A stretch of 64,000 nt of DNA from Frigidibacter albus (GCF_009908165.1 NZ_JAAAUC010000002.1:248001-312000), one strand, 5' to 3'. Shown: positions 39,009 through 51,070, numbered from the stretch's first letter. Program-made: numbers and translations. Notes: a model not told the origin generated them from the sequence alone.

Positions 39009-39932
39009 CTAGCGGGCCTTTCGCGGAAGCTTCTTCCCCGGCCCGTCGCCAGCGCCCTTCCAGCGATTGTGGAACCAGAACCACTGCTCCGGCCGCGCCC
39101 GCACCCGCGCCGCGAGGCCGTCATTCAGCGCCTGCATCATGGCTTCGGGCGTGCCATGCGGCACTGGCGCCTCCAGCTCGACCGTGAAGCTCTGCCCGTC
39201 CTCGCCCCGTGTCGCATAGAACGGCAGCAGCAGCGCGCCATAGCGCAGCGCGAGGTCCGCGCTCGACGTGGGCGTGCGCGCCGGCTGGCCCAGAAAGTCC
39301 AGCACCGGCTCCTTGCGCACATGCTGGTCGAACAGCAGCACCAGCATGCCGCCGGCGCGCAGATGCCGCACGAAACCGGCGGTGCCGCGCCTGCCTTGCG
39401 CAAAGACCGGCCCGCCGAAGGACTCCATCGTCTTCACGTAATGGGCGTTGAAATAGCTGTTCTTCATCGGCCGGTAGAGCCCGCCGATGTCATAGCCCCG
39501 CGCCACCAGCGCCGCGCGCGCCGCCTCGTAATTCCCGAAATGCCCGGTGACCAGGATCACCGGCTGCCCGGCCGCCCGCGCCGCCTCCAGCGCCGCCACG
39601 CCCGCTCCTTGCAGGGGCAGCTGCGCCATCCGGCCCGTAAACTCGGCGCCCGAGTAATTCTCGATCAGCGAGCGCCCGACATTCTCGGCGACCCCCGCAG
39701 CGATGCGCTTCCGCTCGGCCAAGGGCATCTGGGGGAACACATGCGCCAGATTGGCCAGCGCCCGGGCGCGATACCCCGCCAGCGGCGCCACCAACCGGCG
39801 CATCGCCCAGCCGACCAGCGCCAGCCGCCGCGCGTAGGGCAGGCGCAGCGCCGCGCCGATCAGCAGGCGCACGGCGCGGTCCGACAGCCAGTCGCCCGCC
39901 GTCTCGCCCCAGCTCTTGCCGCGCTTTGCCAT
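39009..39932 (-). CDS. lysophospholipid/lipid A acyltransferase (LpxL/HtrB-like)
   Basis: This 307-aa inner-membrane protein has the HX4E active-site motif HFGNYE (His131, Glu136), then GGLYRPMKNSYFN, RRGTAGFVRHLRAGGMLVLLFDQHVRKE, and WFWFHNRWK near the end. That pattern fits late acyltransferases that add secondary acyl chains to lipid A. The related ornithine-lipid or lysophospholipid acyltransferases cannot be excluded. It starts 9 bases after the convergent-facing DUF1223 gene's side and follows the EamA gene on the same strand with a 9-bp gap. Confidence 0.87.
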   Translation of the reverse strand: MAKRGKSWGETAGDWLSDRAVRLLIGAALRLPYARRLALVGWAMRRLVAPLAGYRARALANLAHVFPQMPLAERKRIAAGVAENVGRSLIENYSGAEFTGRMAQLPLQGAGVAALEAARAAGQPVILVTGHFGNYEAARAALVARGYDIGGLYRPMKNSYFNAHYVKTMESFGGPVFAQGRRGTAGFVRHLRAGGMLVLLFDQHVRKEPVLDFLGQPARTPTSSADLALRYGALLLPFYATRGEDGQSFTVELEAPVPHGTPEAMMQALNDGLAARVRARPEQWFWFHNRWKGAGDGPGKKLPRKAR

Positions 39933-39941
39933 ATCCCGATC

Positions 39942-40868
39942 CTAGCGTCTTGCGGCGCGCGCCAGCTGCGCCTCGCGGTGCCAGACATAAAGTCCGGCCC
40001 CCACGATCACAAGCGCACCCACCACCGTCCAGAGGTCGGGCAGGGCGCCGAAGAACACGAATCCCCACAGCGTGGCGAAGATCAGCCCGGCATAGCCGAA
40101 GGGCGCGATCACCCCCGCCTCTGCCAGCGTGAAGGCCCGCACCAGGCAGAGCTGCCCCACCGCGCCCATCCCCCCGATCAGCACGAAGCCCCACAGATCG
40201 CCCCAGGCCACCGGCTGCCAGATCCAGGGCAGCATCGCCGTGGTCACCGCCGTTCCCAGAAGCGCGGCATAGAGCATCGAGGTCGCGGCGCTCTCGGTCG
40301 CGCTGGTCAGCCGCGTCAGCACCGCGAACCCGGCATAGCAGAAGGCCGCCGCCAGCGGCAGCAGCGCCGCGACCGAGAACACCCCGCTGCCCGGCCGCAC
40401 GATGATAAGCGCCCCCACCAGCGACACCAGCACCCCTGCCATCCGCCGCGGCCCGATCCGCTCGCCCAGGAACAGTGCCGCGCCAAGGGTGATCAGCACC
40501 GGATTCACATCCATGATCGCCGTCGCCTCGGCGAGGCCGATATGCGCCAGCGACAGGAAGAACAGCGCCGTCGCCCCGAACTGGAACAAGGATCGCAACG
40601 CCTGCAGCCCCGGCGCGCGGGTGCGGATCACCGATCCCAGCCGCGGCGCCAGCAGCACCAGCACCAGCACGGTCTGCCCGGCATAGCGCGCCCAGACCAC
40701 CTGCATCGTGGGATAGGTCGCGCTCAGATGCTTGGCCAGCGCGTCCATCAGCGTGAAGACCAGGATCCCCAGCAGCATGATCAGGATCCCGCGCGTCGCC
40801 GCTGACAATCCCGGCACTTCCGCGGGGGGCAGGGCAGGCCCGCCGCCCGTCTTGTCTCTCATCTGCAT
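39942..40868 (-). CDS. EamA/DMT-family transporter
   Basis: The 308-aa protein has ten predicted helices as two EamA repeats. The first has FTLMDALAKHLS and LQALRSLFQFGATALFFLSLAHIGLAEATAIM. The second has EAGVIAPFGYAGLIFATLWGFVFFG. Such carriers export amino acids or metabolites; the substrate is unknown. ATG 40868 or 40862 may be used. It is upstream of and co-directional with the acyltransferase. Confidence 0.85.
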   Translation of the reverse strand: MQMRDKTGGGPALPPAEVPGLSAATRGILIMLLGILVFTLMDALAKHLSATYPTMQVVWARYAGQTVLVLVLLAPRLGSVIRTRAPGLQALRSLFQFGATALFFLSLAHIGLAEATAIMDVNPVLITLGAALFLGERIGPRRMAGVLVSLVGALIIVRPGSGVFSVAALLPLAAAFCYAGFAVLTRLTSATESAATSMLYAALLGTAVTTAMLPWIWQPVAWGDLWGFVLIGGMGAVGQLCLVRAFTLAEAGVIAPFGYAGLIFATLWGFVFFGALPDLWTVVGALVIVGAGLYVWHREAQLARAARR

Positions 40869-40950
40869 TCCGTCGTCCCCGGCCGCCTTGCGCCGCCGGA
40901 TTACCTCGCCCCGCGCGCAGGCACCACCCCGGACAGTCCGCCCGGCTTTG

Positions 40951-41003
40951 CCTTTGCCTTTTCCAAATATCCTCGGGGGGCGCGGGGGGCCGAGGCCCCC
41001 CGC
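40951..41003 (+). repeat. REP-like palindromic repeat, copy 4
   Basis: CCTTTGCCTTTTCCAAATAT, CCTC and then the hairpin GGGGGGC-CGAG-GCCCCCC. It lies between pgk's stop and the EamA start. Confidence 0.8.
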
Positions 41004-41042
41004 TTCCTTCGTGATGGGGCGCAGGAGGCCCCCCGGGCTTGC

Positions 41043-42233
41043 TCAGCCCATCAGCGCCGCAACGCCCGGCAGGTCCTTGCCTTCCATCCATTCGAGGAAG
41101 GCACCGCCCGCGGTGGAGATATAGGTGAACCCCTCCGCCGCCCCGGCCTTGTTCAGCGCCGCCACGGTATCGCCGCCGCCCGCGACCGAGACCAGCGTTC
41201 CCGCCGCGGTCAGCTCGGCGGCGCGCGCCGCCGCCGCATTGGTCGCGGCATCGAAGGGGGCGATCTCGAAGGCGCCAAGCGGGCCGTTCCAGATCAGCGT
41301 GCGGCAGAGGCCGAACACCGCGGAAATCGCCTCGACCGTCTGCGGCCCGGCATCGAGGATCATCGCATCCGCCGGGCAGTCGGCCACCGGCACCGTCTCG
41401 TTCGCGGCATGGGCCTTGAACTCGCGCGCCACCACCACATCCACCGGCAGGTGGATGGTGCAGCCGGCCTCGCGGGCCTTCTCCAGGATCTCCAGCGCGG
41501 TCGGGGCCATGTCGCGTTCGGCAAGGCTCTTGCCGACCTCGACGCCCTGCGCCACCAGGAAGGTGTTGGCCATGCCGCCGCCGATCACCAGATGATCGAC
41601 GCGGGTGACGAGGTTGCCCAGAAGGTCGAGCTTGGTCGATACCTTGGCCCCGCCCACCACCGCGACGACAGGCCGCACCGGGTTGCCAAGCGCCGCCTCC
41701 AGCGCCTTCAGCTCTGCCTCCATCAGCCGCCCCGCGCAGGCTGGCAGCAGCCGGGCGATGCCCTCGGTCGAGGCATGGGCGCGGTGCGCGGCAGAAAAGG
41801 CGTCATTCACATAGACCTGCCCGAGCGCGGCCAGCGCCGCCGCCATTGCCGGGTCGTTCGCCTCCTCACCGGCATGGAAGCGGGTATTCTCCAGCAGCAG
41901 CACCTCGCCCGGCTTCATGGCCGAGACTGCCGAACGCGCCGGACCGCCGACGCAATCCTCGGCAAACGTCACGCTCTGCCCAAGCGCGGCTTCGAGCGCC
42001 GGCAGGGTCAGCTTCAGGCTCATCTCGGCGACCGGTTTGCCCTTGGGGCGGCCATAATGCGCCAGCAGCACCGGCTTGCCACCCTTCGCCAGGATGTCCT
42101 TCACCGTCGGCACGATCTTCTCGATCCGCGTCGCGTCGGTCACGAGGCCATTCTCGACCGGCACGTTGATATCCACCCGCACCAGTACCACCTTGCCGTC
42201 CAGCTCCATGTCGTCCAGCGTCTTCCAGGCCAT
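41043..42233 (-). CDS. pgk: phosphoglycerate kinase
   Basis: This 396-aa glycolytic enzyme makes ATP and 3-phosphoglycerate from 1,3-bisphosphoglycerate. Signatures are [33 protein letters not shown], the nucleotide loop WNGPLGAFE, and [12 protein letters not shown] near the C-terminus. ATG 42233 follows GAGGAG and opens on the family-typical [11 protein letters not shown]; the longer frame to 42335 has no support. The cyclophilin gene is divergent. Confidence 0.97.
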   Translation of the reverse strand: MAWKTLDDMELDGKVVLVRVDINVPVENGLVTDATRIEKIVPTVKDILAKGGKPVLLAHYGRPKGKPVAEMSLKLTLPALEAALGQSVTFAEDCVGGPARSAVSAMKPGEVLLLENTRFHAGEEANDPAMAAALAALGQVYVNDAFSAAHRAHASTEGIARLLPACAGRLMEAELKALEAALGNPVRPVVAVVGGAKVSTKLDLLGNLVTRVDHLVIGGGMANTFLVAQGVEVGKSLAERDMAPTALEILEKAREAGCTIHLPVDVVVAREFKAHAANETVPVADCPADAMILDAGPQTVEAISAVFGLCRTLIWNGPLGAFEIAPFDAATNAAAARAAELTAAGTLVSVAGGGDTVAALNKAGAAEGFTYISTAGGAFLEWMEGKDLPGVAALMG

Positions 42234-42384
42234 CGTCGGTCTCCTCGGGGTTGGGGCGCCATGCGGCTGTCGCGCGCTACCGAACCCCATCCTCCCGATT
42301 TCGTCAACCGCTGCCGCGCCTTTGCCCTTGCCCAAGCCCCGGACCCGCGTCTAGGGTCGCCCCCGACTGGAAAAGGAGGCATTC

Positions 42385-42888
42385 ATGGCCGACATCAAGG
42401 ATCCCGAAAACACCATTCTGGTAGAGCTCAAGGACGGCACCGTCGCCATCGAGCTGCTGGCAGACATCGCGCCCAAGCATGCCGAGCGCATGAAGGCCCT
42501 GGCCCGCGCCGGTGCCTATGACGGGGTGATCTTCCACCGCGTGATCGACGGGTTCATGGCCCAGACCGGCGATGTGGAACATGGCAAGCCCGGTGGCAAT
42601 GCCGGCCGTGCCGGCACCGGCGGATCGGACCTGCCCGACCTGCCCGCCGAATTCAGCGGCATCCCGCATGACCGCGGCACGCTTGGCGCTGCGCGTTCGC
42701 AGAACCCGAACTCGGCCAACAGCCAGTTCTTCATCAACTTCAGCGACAACCACTTCCTGAACCGGCAATACACCGTCTATGGCCGCGTGATCTCGGGCAT
42801 GGAGTTCGTCGACAAGATCGCCCGCGGCGAGCCCCCCGCAAAGCCCGACGCGATGATCTCGGTGAAGGTGGCCTCCGATGCAGCGTGA
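42385..42888 (+). CDS. peptidyl-prolyl cis-trans isomerase, cytosolic cyclophilin
   Basis: The 167-aa protein is a complete cyclophilin without a signal peptide. Active-site stretches are FHRVIDGFMAQTGD, SANSQFFINFSD and NRQYTVYGRVISGM. It catalyses proline isomerisation during folding. ATG 42385 follows AAAAGGAGG. It overlaps the next cyclophilin gene by 11 bases. Confidence 0.93.
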   Translation: MADIKDPENTILVELKDGTVAIELLADIAPKHAERMKALARAGAYDGVIFHRVIDGFMAQTGDVEHGKPGGNAGRAGTGGSDLPDLPAEFSGIPHDRGTLGAARSQNPNSANSQFFINFSDNHFLNRQYTVYGRVISGMEFVDKIARGEPPAKPDAMISVKVASDAA

Positions 42889-43489
42889 TCGCCTCATCGC
42901 CGGCGGCATGATGGCCGCGGGGCTTGCCGTCATCGGCGCCTTCGCCCTGTCGCAAAGCCCGGCCCTGGCGCAGGCCGCCACCGATGGCCCGGGCCCGAAC
43001 CTGATCGTCGAGGTCGGCGGTTCCACTACCGGCCAGATCGTCATCGACCTGCTGCCGGATGTGGCGCCGAAGCATGTGGAGCAGATCACCGCGCTTGCCG
43101 CCGAGGGCGCCTATGACGGCGTGGTGTTCCACCGCGTCATCGACGGCTTCATGGCGCAGACCGGCGATGTGGAATTCGGCAAGCAGGGCGGCAACACCCA
43201 GATGGCCGGCATGGGCGGATCGTCGCGCGCCGATCTTCCGGCAGAGTTCTCGGACCTGACCTTCGAGCGCGGCACCGTCGGCATGGCCCGCTCGCAAAGC
43301 CCGGATTCGGCGAACAGCCAGTTCTTCATCATGTTCGCGCCGGGCGAGTTCCTGAACGGCCAATACACCGTCGTCGGCAATGTCGTGTCGGGGATGGAGG
43401 TCGTGGACGCGATCAAGAAGGGCGATCAGGCGGCCAACGGGTCGGTGACGGATCCGGACTTCATGGCCAGCGTGACTGTGGCCGAGTGA
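42878..43489 (+). CDS. peptidyl-prolyl cis-trans isomerase, exported cyclophilin
   Basis: The 203-aa product repeats the cyclophilin core (FHRVIDGFMAQTGD, SANSQFFIMFAP, GQYTVVGNVVSGM). It adds an N-terminal signal peptide of about 32 residues ending in ALAQA, so it should act in the periplasm. The start codon lies inside the preceding cyclophilin gene, indicating coupled translation and probably a tandem duplication with later divergence of location. Confidence 0.92.
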   Translation: MQRDRLIAGGMMAAGLAVIGAFALSQSPALAQAATDGPGPNLIVEVGGSTTGQIVIDLLPDVAPKHVEQITALAAEGAYDGVVFHRVIDGFMAQTGDVEFGKQGGNTQMAGMGGSSRADLPAEFSDLTFERGTVGMARSQSPDSANSQFFIMFAPGEFLNGQYTVVGNVVSGMEVVDAIKKGDQAANGSVTDPDFMASVTVAE

Positions 43490-43500
43490 CCCTTGGCCAG

Positions 43501-43552
43501 GGCCGGGGGCGCTGCCCCCGGACCCCCGGGATATTTCAGCCAGCAAGAATGG
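43501..43552 (-). repeat. REP-like palindromic repeat, copy 5
   Basis: In inverted orientation: the hairpin CCGGGGGC-GCT-GCCCCCGG, then CCCGGGATATTT and CAGCCAGCAAGAATGG. The last stretch differs from the CCTTTTCC flank of copies 2 and 4 but matches copy 6. Confidence 0.8.
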
Positions 43553-43586
43553 AAAGGGGCGGCGCCGGAGTGGCAGCCGCCCCTTT
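43553..43586. terminator. bidirectional terminator between cyclophilins and tyrS
   Basis: AAAGGGGCGGC pairs perfectly with GCCGCCCCTTT (11 bp) around a 12-base loop. It has A-rich and T-rich edges suited to both converging genes. Confidence 0.7.
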
Positions 43587-43605
43587 GCTTTAGGCCCCGG
43601 TCTTC

Positions 43606-44856
43606 TTAGCCCAGTGTGACGAGCGCGTGGCGTTTCTTGCCGGCGCTGAGTTTCAGCGGCTCGGCGAGGTCGGCGGCGCCGATCATCTGGCCGGTATCGG
43701 TTGCGGCCTCGTCATTGAGCCGCAGCCCACCTTCCGCGATCAGCCGCTTGGCATCCTTGCCGGATTTGGCGAGGCCGGAGCGCACCACCAGCTGCGCGAG
43801 GCTGATGCCCTCGCCAACCTCGTCCGCCGACAGCGCCAGTGTCGGTAACTCCTCGCCCACGCCGCCATGCTCGAACACCTCGCGCGCGGTGGCTTCCGCC
43901 GCCGCCGCAGCCTCGGCCCCGTGCAGCAGGGCCGTGACCTCATTGGCCAGGATCACCTTGGCCGCGTTGATCTCGGAGCCTTGCAGCGCACCGAGGCGCT
44001 CGCACTCCTCCACCGGCAGCTCGGTATAGAGCTTGAGGAACCGCCCGACATCGGCATCGGTGGTGTTGCGCCAGAACTGCCAGAACTCATAGGGCGAGAG
44101 CATCGCCGAGCTGAGCCACACCGCGCCGCCCGCCGACTTGCCCATCTTGCGACCGTCGCTGGTGGTCAGAAGCGGCGAGGTCAGCCCGTAGATTTCATGG
44201 TCCAGCACCCGCCGCGTCAGGTCGATGCCGTTGATGATATTGCCCCATTGGTCCGACCCTCCCATCTGCAGCACGCAGCCATGACGGCGGTTCAGCTCCA
44301 GGAAGTCATAGGCCTGCAGGATCATGTAGTTGAACTCGAGGAAGGACAGCGACTGCTCGCGGTCCAGCCGCGACTTGACGCTCTCGAAGCTCAGCATCCG
44401 GTTGACGCTGAAATGCCGCCCGATATCGCGCAGGAAGTCGAGATAGTTCAGGTTATCCAGCCACTCGGCATTGTTCAGCATCACCGCATCGGTGGGCCCG
44501 GTGCCGTAGTCGAGGTAGCGCGCGAAGACCTGGCCCATGCCGGCGATGTTCTCGTCGATCTTTTCCGGCGTCAGCAGCGGGCGTTCCTCGGCGCGGAAGG
44601 ACGGATCACCCACCTTGGTGGTGCCGCCGCCCATCAGCGTGATCGGCTTGCCGCCCGATTTCTGCAGCCAGCGCAGCATCATGATGTTCAGCAAATGCCC
44701 GACATGCAGCGAGGCGGCGGTGGCATCGTATCCGATATAGGCCGGCACCACACCCGCCACCAGCGCGCCATCCAGCGCCTGAATATCGGTGCAATCCGCC
44801 AGATAGCCCCGCTCGATCATGATCGAGAGGAAATCGGATTTCGGGTGCCAGGTCAT
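43606..44856 (-). CDS. tyrS: tyrosyl-tRNA synthetase
   Basis: The 416-aa enzyme charges tRNA-Tyr. It has the class I HIGH-like HVGHL near residue 52, the KMSKS-like [35 protein letters not shown], and a C-terminal S4-type RNA-binding part ([21 protein letters not shown]). It is divergent from anmK with a 102-bp gap and converges on the cyclophilins. Confidence 0.96.
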   Translation of the reverse strand: MTWHPKSDFLSIMIERGYLADCTDIQALDGALVAGVVPAYIGYDATAASLHVGHLLNIMMLRWLQKSGGKPITLMGGGTTKVGDPSFRAEERPLLTPEKIDENIAGMGQVFARYLDYGTGPTDAVMLNNAEWLDNLNYLDFLRDIGRHFSVNRMLSFESVKSRLDREQSLSFLEFNYMILQAYDFLELNRRHGCVLQMGGSDQWGNIINGIDLTRRVLDHEIYGLTSPLLTTSDGRKMGKSAGGAVWLSSAMLSPYEFWQFWRNTTDADVGRFLKLYTELPVEECERLGALQGSEINAAKVILANEVTALLHGAEAAAAAEATAREVFEHGGVGEELPTLALSADEVGEGISLAQLVVRSGLAKSGKDAKRLIAEGGLRLNDEAATDTGQMIGAADLAEPLKLSAGKKRHALVTLG

Positions 44857-44958
44857 CGCCGGTTCCAGTTCTGCTTGTCGATGTCATCCACCTGCGCGCA
44901 TATATCGGGCTGGCGGGCAAAGGGAAAGACCCGCGGCCAAGACGTTATTGGGGGCAGT

Positions 44959-46065
44959 ATGGGACGAGTAGGGCACGAACCGGTCTGGGCGCTTGGCACC
45001 ATGTCCGGCACCTCGCTGGACGGGGTCGATGCGGCGCTGGTGCTGACCGACGGCCATGTGATCCATGAGTTCGGCAAGGCGGCCTACCGTCCCTATTCCG
45101 GCGCCGAGCGCGCCGTGCTGCGCGCCGCGCTTGGCCGCTGGCCGGGGGAGGCGGGCGTGGCCGAGGCTGCCGAGGTGGTGGAGACGGCCCATGCCGAACT
45201 GCTCTCGCGCTTTGACGGGGCCGATCTGGTGGGCTTCCACGGCCAGACCCTCGCCCATGATCCGCGCGGGCAGGGCACCCATCAGGCCGGGAATGGCGCG
45301 GTGCTGGCGGCGGTGCTGGACCTGCCGGTGGTGTGGGATTTCCGAACCTCGGACGTGACGCTTGGCGGGCAGGGCGCGCCGCTGGCGCCGTTCTACCATT
45401 TCGCCTGTGCGCGGTTCATCGGCGCAACCGAGCCGCTGGCCTTCCTCAACCTTGGCGGTGTCGGCAACCTGACATGGGCGGACCCCGCCTTGCCGGGGCC
45501 CGAGGTGCCGGGCGCGCTGCTGGCCTTCGACACCGGCCCCGCCAATGCGCCGGTGAACGACCTGATGCAGGCGCGGCGCGGGCTTGCGCAGGACGAGGGC
45601 GGGGCGCTGGCAGCCAAGGGTGTGGTGGACGATGCGGTGATCGAGGCCTTCCTAGCGCACCCGTATTTCTACAAGATGCCTCCGAAGTCCCTGGACCGGA
45701 ACGATTTCGCCGGATTGCTGGAGGCCGTCGCCGCCCTCTCAGATGCCGATGCCGCAGCCACCCTCACCGCCGCCGCCGCCGCTGCCGTCGCGCGGGGTGC
45801 CGAGCATTTCCCGCGCCCGCCGAGCCAAATTCTGGTGGGCGGCGGTGGGCGGCACAATGCCACGCTGATGGCGATGCTGGCCGACAGGCTGGCCTGCCCG
45901 GTGCAGCCGGTCGAAGCCGTGGGTCTGGAGGGCGACATGCTGGAGGCGCAGGCCTTCGCCTTCCTCGCCGTCCGGGTGCAGCGCGGCATGGCGACCAGCT
46001 GCCCCGCCACCACCGGCGTTGCGGCGGCGGTCGGCGGCGGGCGGATCAGCCGGCCCGGCGCTTGA
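44959..46065 (+). CDS. anmK: anhydro-N-acetylmuramic acid kinase
   Basis: This 368-aa kinase opens and phosphorylates 1,6-anhydro-MurNAc during cell-wall recycling. Signatures are [38 protein letters not shown] and [17 protein letters not shown] 44959 follows GGGGGC; the frame can be extended far upstream but only as a shadow of tyrS. Its last 20 bases overlap the 3' end of the convergent rarD gene. Confidence 0.95.
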   Translation: MGRVGHEPVWALGTMSGTSLDGVDAALVLTDGHVIHEFGKAAYRPYSGAERAVLRAALGRWPGEAGVAEAAEVVETAHAELLSRFDGADLVGFHGQTLAHDPRGQGTHQAGNGAVLAAVLDLPVVWDFRTSDVTLGGQGAPLAPFYHFACARFIGATEPLAFLNLGGVGNLTWADPALPGPEVPGALLAFDTGPANAPVNDLMQARRGLAQDEGGALAAKGVVDDAVIEAFLAHPYFYKMPPKSLDRNDFAGLLEAVAALSDADAAATLTAAAAAAVARGAEHFPRPPSQILVGGGGRHNATLMAMLADRLACPVQPVEAVGLEGDMLEAQAFAFLAVRVQRGMATSCPATTGVAAAVGGGRISRPGA

Positions 46066-46951
46066 ACATCGACACGGAATAGAGCACCAGCGCGCCCCAG
46101 ATCATCGCAAAGCCCGTGGCCTGCGCCAGCCCGAACGGCTCGCCGAACACGAACACCGCGGTCAGGAAGATCATCGTCGGCGCGATGTATTGCATGATCC
46201 CGATGGTCGACAGCCGCAGCCGCTTCGCGCCATTGGCATAAAGGATCAGCGGCACCGCCGTCACCAGCCCGCAGCCCAGAAGCAGGCCCGTGTCCAGCGG
46301 GGTTCCCACCAGGAAATGCCCCTGGCCGCTATAGGCCAGCCAGCCCAGCCAGATCAGCGCCGGCGGGGTCAGCATCAGCACCTCGAGGAAGAAGCCCTGA
46401 TTGGGGCCGATGGGCAGCTGCTTCTTCAGGTAGGCATAGGCGCCCCAGGTCAGCATCAGGGCAATCGCCACCACCGGCAGCTTGCCAAGCTGCACGGTCA
46501 GCACGACGACCGCGAGGGCCGCAAGGGCAATGGCCGCCTTCTGCAGACCCGAGGGCCGCTCTCCCAGCAGCACCGCCCCCAGCAGGATGCTGAACAGCGG
46601 GTTGATGTAATAGCCAAGCGCGGCGTCCAGCGCGTGATCGTTGACAATGGCCCAGATGTAGATACCCCAGTTGACCGAGATCAGCGCCGCCGTCACCGCC
46701 GCCATCCCGATCATCCGCGGGGTTTGCAGGGCGCGCTTCAGGTCGGCGGTGCGGCGCGAGACGATCAGCACGACACCCGCCACCGGCAGCGACCACAGCG
46801 CCCGGTGGGCGATGATCTCGACCGGCGGGATATGCGCCAGCGCCTTCATGTAGAGCGGCAGGAAGCCCCAGAGCAGGTAGGCGCCAAGCGCAAAGCCGAA
46901 GCCGGCAAGGCTGTCTTCGTTCCGGGGCGGGGGGAGGGGCGTGTCGGTCAT
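46046..46951 (-). CDS. rarD: RarD-type EamA transporter
   Basis: The 301-aa membrane protein has ten helices and the RarD signature: [30 protein letters not shown] and [20 protein letters not shown]. The substrate is unknown; E. coli RarD is named for a chloramphenicol-sensitivity phenotype. ATG 46951 opens on [13 protein letters not shown]. It converges on anmK. Confidence 0.9.
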   Translation of the reverse strand: MTDTPLPPPRNEDSLAGFGFALGAYLLWGFLPLYMKALAHIPPVEIIAHRALWSLPVAGVVLIVSRRTADLKRALQTPRMIGMAAVTAALISVNWGIYIWAIVNDHALDAALGYYINPLFSILLGAVLLGERPSGLQKAAIALAALAVVVLTVQLGKLPVVAIALMLTWGAYAYLKKQLPIGPNQGFFLEVLMLTPPALIWLGWLAYSGQGHFLVGTPLDTGLLLGCGLVTAVPLILYANGAKRLRLSTIGIMQYIAPTMIFLTAVFVFGEPFGLAQATGFAMIWGALVLYSVSMFKRRAG

Positions 46952-47105
46952 GTCCCGGGGTCTAACCAGCGGGCGGGGCCGCCGCCAATGCAAACTTGTG
47001 CCGGTGACAATCGCCGTGCGGTGGGCAGCGATTGACGTGGATCAAGGCAGCCGCGCGGGACCGCCCGCAGGCTTGCCCCGTCCCCCATCACCCCGGAGAA
47101 CCCCC

Positions 47106-47522
47106 ATGCCGCTGTCCGACCCCCAGAAGACGCAGATCCAAGACGGGTTCGCGCGCTTGCGCCATGCCATGCAACCCGCCTCGCTGGCCTTCTACGAGGC
47201 GTTCTTCCGCCGCCGTCCCGACCTGCGGCCGATGTTCCGCGACGATCTGGCCGGGCAGGGGATGCGGTTCATGGCGACGCTTGGGCTGGTCGTCGATGCG
47301 CTCGACACGCCCGAGATGCTGGCCGATCGGCTGGCCGAACTGGGCCGGGGCCATGCCGCGCTCGGGGTGCAGGCCGAGCATTTCGCCCCGATGGGCGAGG
47401 CGCTGATCGAAACGTTGCAGGCGGAGTTCGGGCCGGAGTTCACGCCCGAGGCCGAGGCCGCCTGGCGCGCCGCCTATGCCGAGGTTGCCCGCCAGCTTGT
47501 CGCCAGCGGGCATCTTGCCTGA
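47106..47522 (+). CDS. single-domain bacterial globin
   Basis: The 138-aa product is globin-sized and helical. It contains ASLAFYEAFFRRRPDLRPMF (A-B helices) and GRGHAALGVQAEHF, whose first His is the probable proximal haem ligand. The family resembles the haem domain of flavohaemoglobin and may bind O2 or NO. There is no reductase domain. ATG 47106 follows CGGAGAA. Confidence 0.88.
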   Translation: MPLSDPQKTQIQDGFARLRHAMQPASLAFYEAFFRRRPDLRPMFRDDLAGQGMRFMATLGLVVDALDTPEMLADRLAELGRGHAALGVQAEHFAPMGEALIETLQAEFGPEFTPEAEAAWRAAYAEVARQLVASGHLA

Positions 47523-47549
47523 TGCAAGCGGGGGCCGCGGCCCCTGCGC

Positions 47550-49270
<1,721 letters not shown>

Positions 49271-49345
49271 GCGCCTTGCCTCCACCGCCTCTTGTGCCGG
49301 GGTTTACGCGGTTTGTGCGCGCGCGAAAAGCCCTGCATCCCCGGT

Positions 49346-49357
49346 GTTTGCGCAAAC
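49346..49357. promoter_or_regulatory. 12-bp palindrome upstream of the Fur-family gene
   Basis: GTTTGCGCAAAC is a perfect palindrome 76 bases upstream of the regulator's ATG and 111 bases before the divergent EamA gene. Its symmetry fits a dimeric regulator site, but no family consensus can be assigned. Confidence 0.3.
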
Positions 49358-49467
49358 CTGCCGCCGGGGCCAGTCGGTTGGTCGGGGTCGCGGGCGCAAA
49401 GCCTCATGTCGCGGGCGGGTTTGCAGCCGTGCGCGGGGCGGGCTAGAGCTGCGGGGGGAGGACCGCC

Positions 49468-50379
49468 ATGCAGCGCAAGGACCGGATCGACATGTTTGGC
49501 GCGGTCTCGCTGACCGGGTTCGCGCTGTTCCTGGCCATCAACCAGGTGGTGATCAAGCTGGTGAACGAGGGGTTGCAGCCGGTGTTCTTTGCCGGGGCGC
49601 GCTCGGCCCTCGCAGTGCTGTGCCTCTGGGCCTTCATGGCCTGGCGCGGCCGCCCGCCGCGGCTGAGCCGCGCGATGGCGGTGCCGGGGCTGCTGATCGG
49701 CCTGTGCTTCTCGGCCGAGTTCCTGCTGCTGTTCCTGGCGCTGGACCTGACCACCGTCACCCGCAGCGCGATCCTGTTCTATTCGATGCCGGTCTGGATG
49801 GCGATCGGCGCGCATCTGTGGATGCCGGGGGAGCGGATCGGCCCGGCCAAGGCGGTGGGCCTCGCGCTGGCGCTGGCGGGGGTCAGTTGGGCGCTGCTCG
49901 ACCGGGCGGCAGGCGCACCCGCCCCGGGGCAGGCGCCAAGCCTTCTGGGGGATCTCTGCGCGCTTGGCGCCGCCATCGGCTGGGCCGCCACCGCGCTGAT
50001 GGCCCGCGCGACCCGGCTGCGGGGTGAGCGGCCAGAGATGCAGCTGTTCTGGCAGGTGCTGGTCTCGGCCCCGGTGCTGCTGATCGCGGCGCCGCTGTTC
50101 GGGCCGCTGATCCGCGAGTTGCAACCTGTCCACATCGCCGGGCTGGTCTTCCACGCCGTCGCCGTGGTCTCCGCCGGGTTCATGTTCTGGCTGTGGCTGC
50201 TGTCGGTCTACCCTGTCTCGGGCGTCGCCAGCTTTTCCTTCCTCAGCCCGGTGTTCAGCGTCGGGCTGGGTTGGGCGCTTCTGGGCGAGCAGGTGGGCCT
50301 GTCGCTGATCGGCGCGCTGGTGCTGGTGGCGGTGGGGATCGTGCTGATCAACCGGCCGCGGCGGGCTGTCGCGCTTTAG
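49468..50379 (+). CDS. EamA/DMT-family transporter
   Basis: The 303-aa protein has ten helices as two EamA repeats (INQVVIKLVNEGLQPVFFAGARSALA; FLSPVFSVGLGWALLGEQVGLSLIGALVLV). The substrate is unknown. ATG 49468 follows GGGGGGAGGACC. Its last 32 bases overlap the convergent nuclease-like gene. Confidence 0.87.
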   Translation: MQRKDRIDMFGAVSLTGFALFLAINQVVIKLVNEGLQPVFFAGARSALAVLCLWAFMAWRGRPPRLSRAMAVPGLLIGLCFSAEFLLLFLALDLTTVTRSAILFYSMPVWMAIGAHLWMPGERIGPAKAVGLALALAGVSWALLDRAAGAPAPGQAPSLLGDLCALGAAIGWAATALMARATRLRGERPEMQLFWQVLVSAPVLLIAAPLFGPLIRELQPVHIAGLVFHAVAVVSAGFMFWLWLLSVYPVSGVASFSFLSPVFSVGLGWALLGEQVGLSLIGALVLVAVGIVLINRPRRAVAL

Positions 50380-51070
50380 CGTCCATCCGCACATCGGCCC
50401 AGATCGGCAGATGGTCCGAGGCAACGCGCGCCAGCGGCGTGTCGAGCACGCCCGCATCCAAGAGGTGCAGCCCCATCCCAAGCGCCACCCGGTCCAGCCG
50501 GCCAATGGGTTGGCTCGCCGGGAAGCTGCGGCCGGGGGCATGGACGTGGAAGGCGTCGGTCAAGGGCTCCATCCCGCCCGAGACCGACCATTCGTTGAAA
50601 TCGCCAAGGATTACCGTAGGCATGTCCGCGTGGCCTGCCAGTGCCTCCCGGATCGCCGCCAGCTGCAACCGCCGCCAGCGCCGCATCAGCCCCAGATGCA
50701 CGCAGACCACGCGGTAGGGCGCGCCGCCCCCCGCCACCTCCACCGCCAGCGCGCCGCGCGGCTCCAGCGCCGGCAGCTCCAGCCGCTCGATGCGCTGAGC
50801 CACCAGCCCCCGGCGCAGCAGCACCGTCTGCCCATGCCAGCCAAGGCTCTCGGGGGACTGCGCCGCATCCACGGGCGCAAAATCCGTCTGCGCCGCGATC
50901 AGGCCCGGGGGCAGCGCGAAGGGCCGCGGCGCATAGCGCCGGTCGACCTCCTGCAGCGCAACCACATCGGCGGACAGGGCGTTGATCACGTCAAGGGTCC
51001 GCCCCGGCAGGCGTTGCCGGTCGGAGCCAAGGCATTTGCGGATATTGTAGCTGGCAAGTCGGGTGCGCAT
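50348..51070 (-). CDS. endonuclease/exonuclease/phosphatase (EEP) family protein
   Basis: The 240-aa product has the EEP fold motifs SYNIRKCLG (start), DVVALQEVD (metal Glu), VCVHLGLM, VILGDFNEWS and ASDHLPIWADV (catalytic His). There is no obvious signal peptide. Substrates in the family range from nucleic acids to phospholipids and inositol phosphates. The gene converges with the EamA gene and overlaps its end. Confidence 0.88.
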   Translation of the reverse strand: MRTRLASYNIRKCLGSDRQRLPGRTLDVINALSADVVALQEVDRRYAPRPFALPPGLIAAQTDFAPVDAAQSPESLGWHGQTVLLRRGLVAQRIERLELPALEPRGALAVEVAGGGAPYRVVCVHLGLMRRWRRLQLAAIREALAGHADMPTVILGDFNEWSVSGGMEPLTDAFHVHAPGRSFPASQPIGRLDRVALGMGLHLLDAGVLDTPLARVASDHLPIWADVRMDAKARQPAAAG

